Part shown: piece by piece, positions 6,910 through 8,348 of the stretch
Position numbering within the stretch: the first letter of the stretch is position 1
How the letters are laid out: each line of letters starts with the position of its first letter
Source: Verrucomicrobiota bacterium
Lineage (GTDB): Bacteria; Verrucomicrobiota; Verrucomicrobiia; Limisphaerales; JACRJZ01
Direction of reading: 5' to 3'
Length of the DNA: 8,348 bases
NCBI GenBank assembly: GCA_022711695.1
Contig: JAKLEJ010000129.1
Coordinates: 1 to 8,348, forward strand
The notes under the pieces: generated by a model
The model's database searches: none
What the model was told of the DNA's origin: nothing
What the model saw: only the letters and a program-made list of their open reading frames with translations
Program-made: the position numbers and the translations under genes

Positions 6910-8348
6910 AGGAGCCGGAGAACACCACCACCACTGCGCCGGGCCACAGCGGCGACACCCAAGTGTTCGCGGCCACGCCGTCCATTCCGGACTACAGCCT
7001 CATTCGCGTGATCGGCAGCGGCGCGTTTGGGGAAATCTGGCTGGCTCGCTCCCGCGCCACCGGCCGTCACCGCGCCATCAAGATCGTTCATCGCGCCCGG
7101 CTCCCCGATCAACAGACCTATGAGCTCGAGTTTGCGGGGCTGAAACGGTTCGAGGAGGTGTCGCGCGAGCATCTGGGGTTCGTGGACATCCTGCACATCA
7201 GCCGCCACGATCAATCGGGCTATTTTTACTACGTCATGGAGCTGGCCGATGACGCCGAGACCGGCCAGCAGATCTCCGAGGACCATTACCAAAGCCGGAC
7301 GTTGGCCACGGACCTGCGCCTCCACGGCATGCTGCAGGCGCAGACATGCGCCCAGGTGGGCATGGCCGTGGCCGAGGCCCTCGAAGCCCTCCATGGCCAT
7401 GGGCTGGTCCACCGCGACATCAAGCCCTCGAACATCGTGTTCGTGCGCGGCAGCCCCAAGCTGGCCGACATCGGCCTGGTGACCGAGGTTCAGTCCGCTC
7501 CTCACGCCATGTTGGCGGGGACGCCGGAATTCATGGACCGCGAGGTCCACGGGACCATCGCCGGGGACCTCTATAGCCTGGGCAGGATCTTGTATGTGAT
7601 GGCCAGCGGACGCCCCGCCAAGGAGTGGCCGGCCTGGCCTGAGGAGGCCAGCCGCATCCACAGCCTGGAGGATTTCGCCGAGCTGGACCGCATCTTCCGC
7701 AAGGCCTGTCACGAGGATCGCTCGCAACGCTACCGCAGCGGCCAGGAGATGATCGAGGACCTGCGCCCGCTGCGGGTCAGCGCGTCCATCCGGCGGCTGC
7801 GGAAGCTGGAGCGGCGCTTCGCCAACCTGAAACGGTACGGGGTGGCGGCCCTGCTGGTGGCGGGGGCGGTGCTGTTCGGGGTGTATGAAGCGGGCCAGAA
7901 ACAATGGCACGCTTCGCAACTGCGCCAGCGCCACGTCGGCTCCTACGTGGCTTACGGGACGCGCGAGTTGGAAACAGGCAACCCGCTGGGGGCCATCCCC
8001 TGGTTCACGGAAGCGCTGAACCTGGACAAGGACAACGAAGCGCGGGCCCGAAATCATCGGGTGCGGATCGCCAGCGTGCTGCAGAACTCCCCCACGCTGG
8101 TCCAGATGTGGTTCAACAACCGGGGCATCTGCCAGCCGACGTTCGCCGGCCAGGAGAACCAGGTGGTGGCGCCGGCCGCCGACGGCCGCTGGGCAGTGCT
8201 GGATCTCGTCAGCGGCCAGCCGATCTCCCCGCTGGTCGGCCGGGGCGGCTCGAACGAGACTGCCTCGTTCAGCGCCTCGGTCGGCCGGATCCTGACGTCG
8301 GACGACAAGACCAACCGGGTCATCCTTTGGGATCTGGCCACCGGCCAG
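6906..8348 (+). CDS. Transmembrane Ser/Thr protein kinase with TPR-like and WD40-like C-terminal part (partial, runs off right edge)
   Basis: This is a Hanks-type (PknB-like) Ser/Thr kinase, open for 481 codons to the window edge. The kinase domain spans about residues 30-295: glycine loop GSGAFGE (37-43), ATP-anchoring Lys59 in AIK, catalytic HRDIKPSN (169-176, Asp171, Lys173, Asn176), and metal-binding Asp188 in DIG in place of DFG. The activation-segment end GTPEFMDRE (205-213) keeps Glu213 but has Asp-Arg where Ala-Pro is usual; Asp221 in DLYSLG follows. All catalytic residues are present, so activity is expected. One membrane helix (about 311-327) follows a basic juxtamembrane segment, placing the kinase inside and the rest outside. 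Then come a TPR-like helix (AIPWFTEALNL, 363-373) and propeller-like strands (LDLVSGQ 432-438, VILWDLATGQ 472-481), probably the first WD40-type blades. The ATG at 6906 overlaps the preceding stop as ATGA, suggesting translational coupling; no upstream ribosome site is seen. Confidence 0.95.
   Translation, partial: MKEPENTTTTAPGHSGDTQVFAATPSIPDYSLIRVIGSGAFGEIWLARSRATGRHRAIKIVHRARLPDQQTYELEFAGLKRFEEVSREHLGFVDILHISRHDQSGYFYYVMELADDAETGQQISEDHYQSRTLATDLRLHGMLQAQTCAQVGMAVAEALEALHGHGLVHRDIKPSNIVFVRGSPKLADIGLVTEVQSAPHAMLAGTPEFMDREVHGTIAGDLYSLGRILYVMASGRPAKEWPAWPEEASRIHSLEDFAELDRIFRKACHEDRSQRYRSGQEMIEDLRPLRVSASIRRLRKLERRFANLKRYGVAALLVAGAVLFGVYEAGQKQWHASQLRQRHVGSYVAYGTRELETGNPLGAIPWFTEALNLDKDNEARARNHRVRIASVLQNSPTLVQMWFNNRGICQPTFAGQENQVVAPAADGRWAVLDLVSGQPISPLVGRGGSNETASFSASVGRILTSDDKTNRVILWDLATGQ

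Noticed and set aside
6618..8057. A 479-codon minus-strand frame across the glycosyltransferase/kinase junction
   Set aside because: It spans two real genes on the other strand, one with all kinase motifs, and has no motifs of its own.

Overview
The window is a GC-rich bacterial chromosomal segment. It holds five protein-coding genes, two of them cut by the window edges, and no RNA gene, mobile element or CRISPR array that I can see. The gene content and style suggest Verrucomicrobiota (Limisphaerales/Pedosphaera-like), with Planctomycetota as the main alternative. The pointers are a Hanks-type kinase joined through one membrane helix to TPR-like and WD40-like parts, an Arg/Gly/Pro-rich hypothetical protein, a GT9-related domain with a conserved-looking Cys cluster, and weak or absent Shine-Dalgarno sequences before most genes. 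This taxonomic call is an inference; no marker in the window settles it.

Left part (1-1184): a minus-strand gene runs off the left edge. It encodes a protein of unknown function with a disordered Arg/Gly/Pro-rich N-terminal stretch. It is divergent from mutS, and a 116-base intergenic region carries plausible promoters for both directions plus a short AT palindrome.

Centre (1185-4278): a complete mutS mismatch-repair gene, then a gap with a candidate promoter, a 96-residue small ORF with a fair ribosome binding site, and a 110-base gap that starts with a hairpin.

Right part (4279-8348): an 876-residue protein that appears to contain three different glycosyltransferase modules in one chain (GT9/heptosyltransferase-like, GT71/MNN1-like, and a C-terminal GT-A-like module with a Glu-Asp-Asp motif). 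A transmembrane Ser/Thr protein kinase follows, its start codon overlapping the stop of the glycosyltransferase gene (ATGA), and it runs off the right edge. The two are probably co-translated. The glycosyltransferase likely builds or decorates a cell-surface glycan or glycoprotein; a regulatory link to the kinase is only suggested by the overlap. The most unusual item is the three-module glycosyltransferase with its Cys cluster, coupled to the kinase gene.
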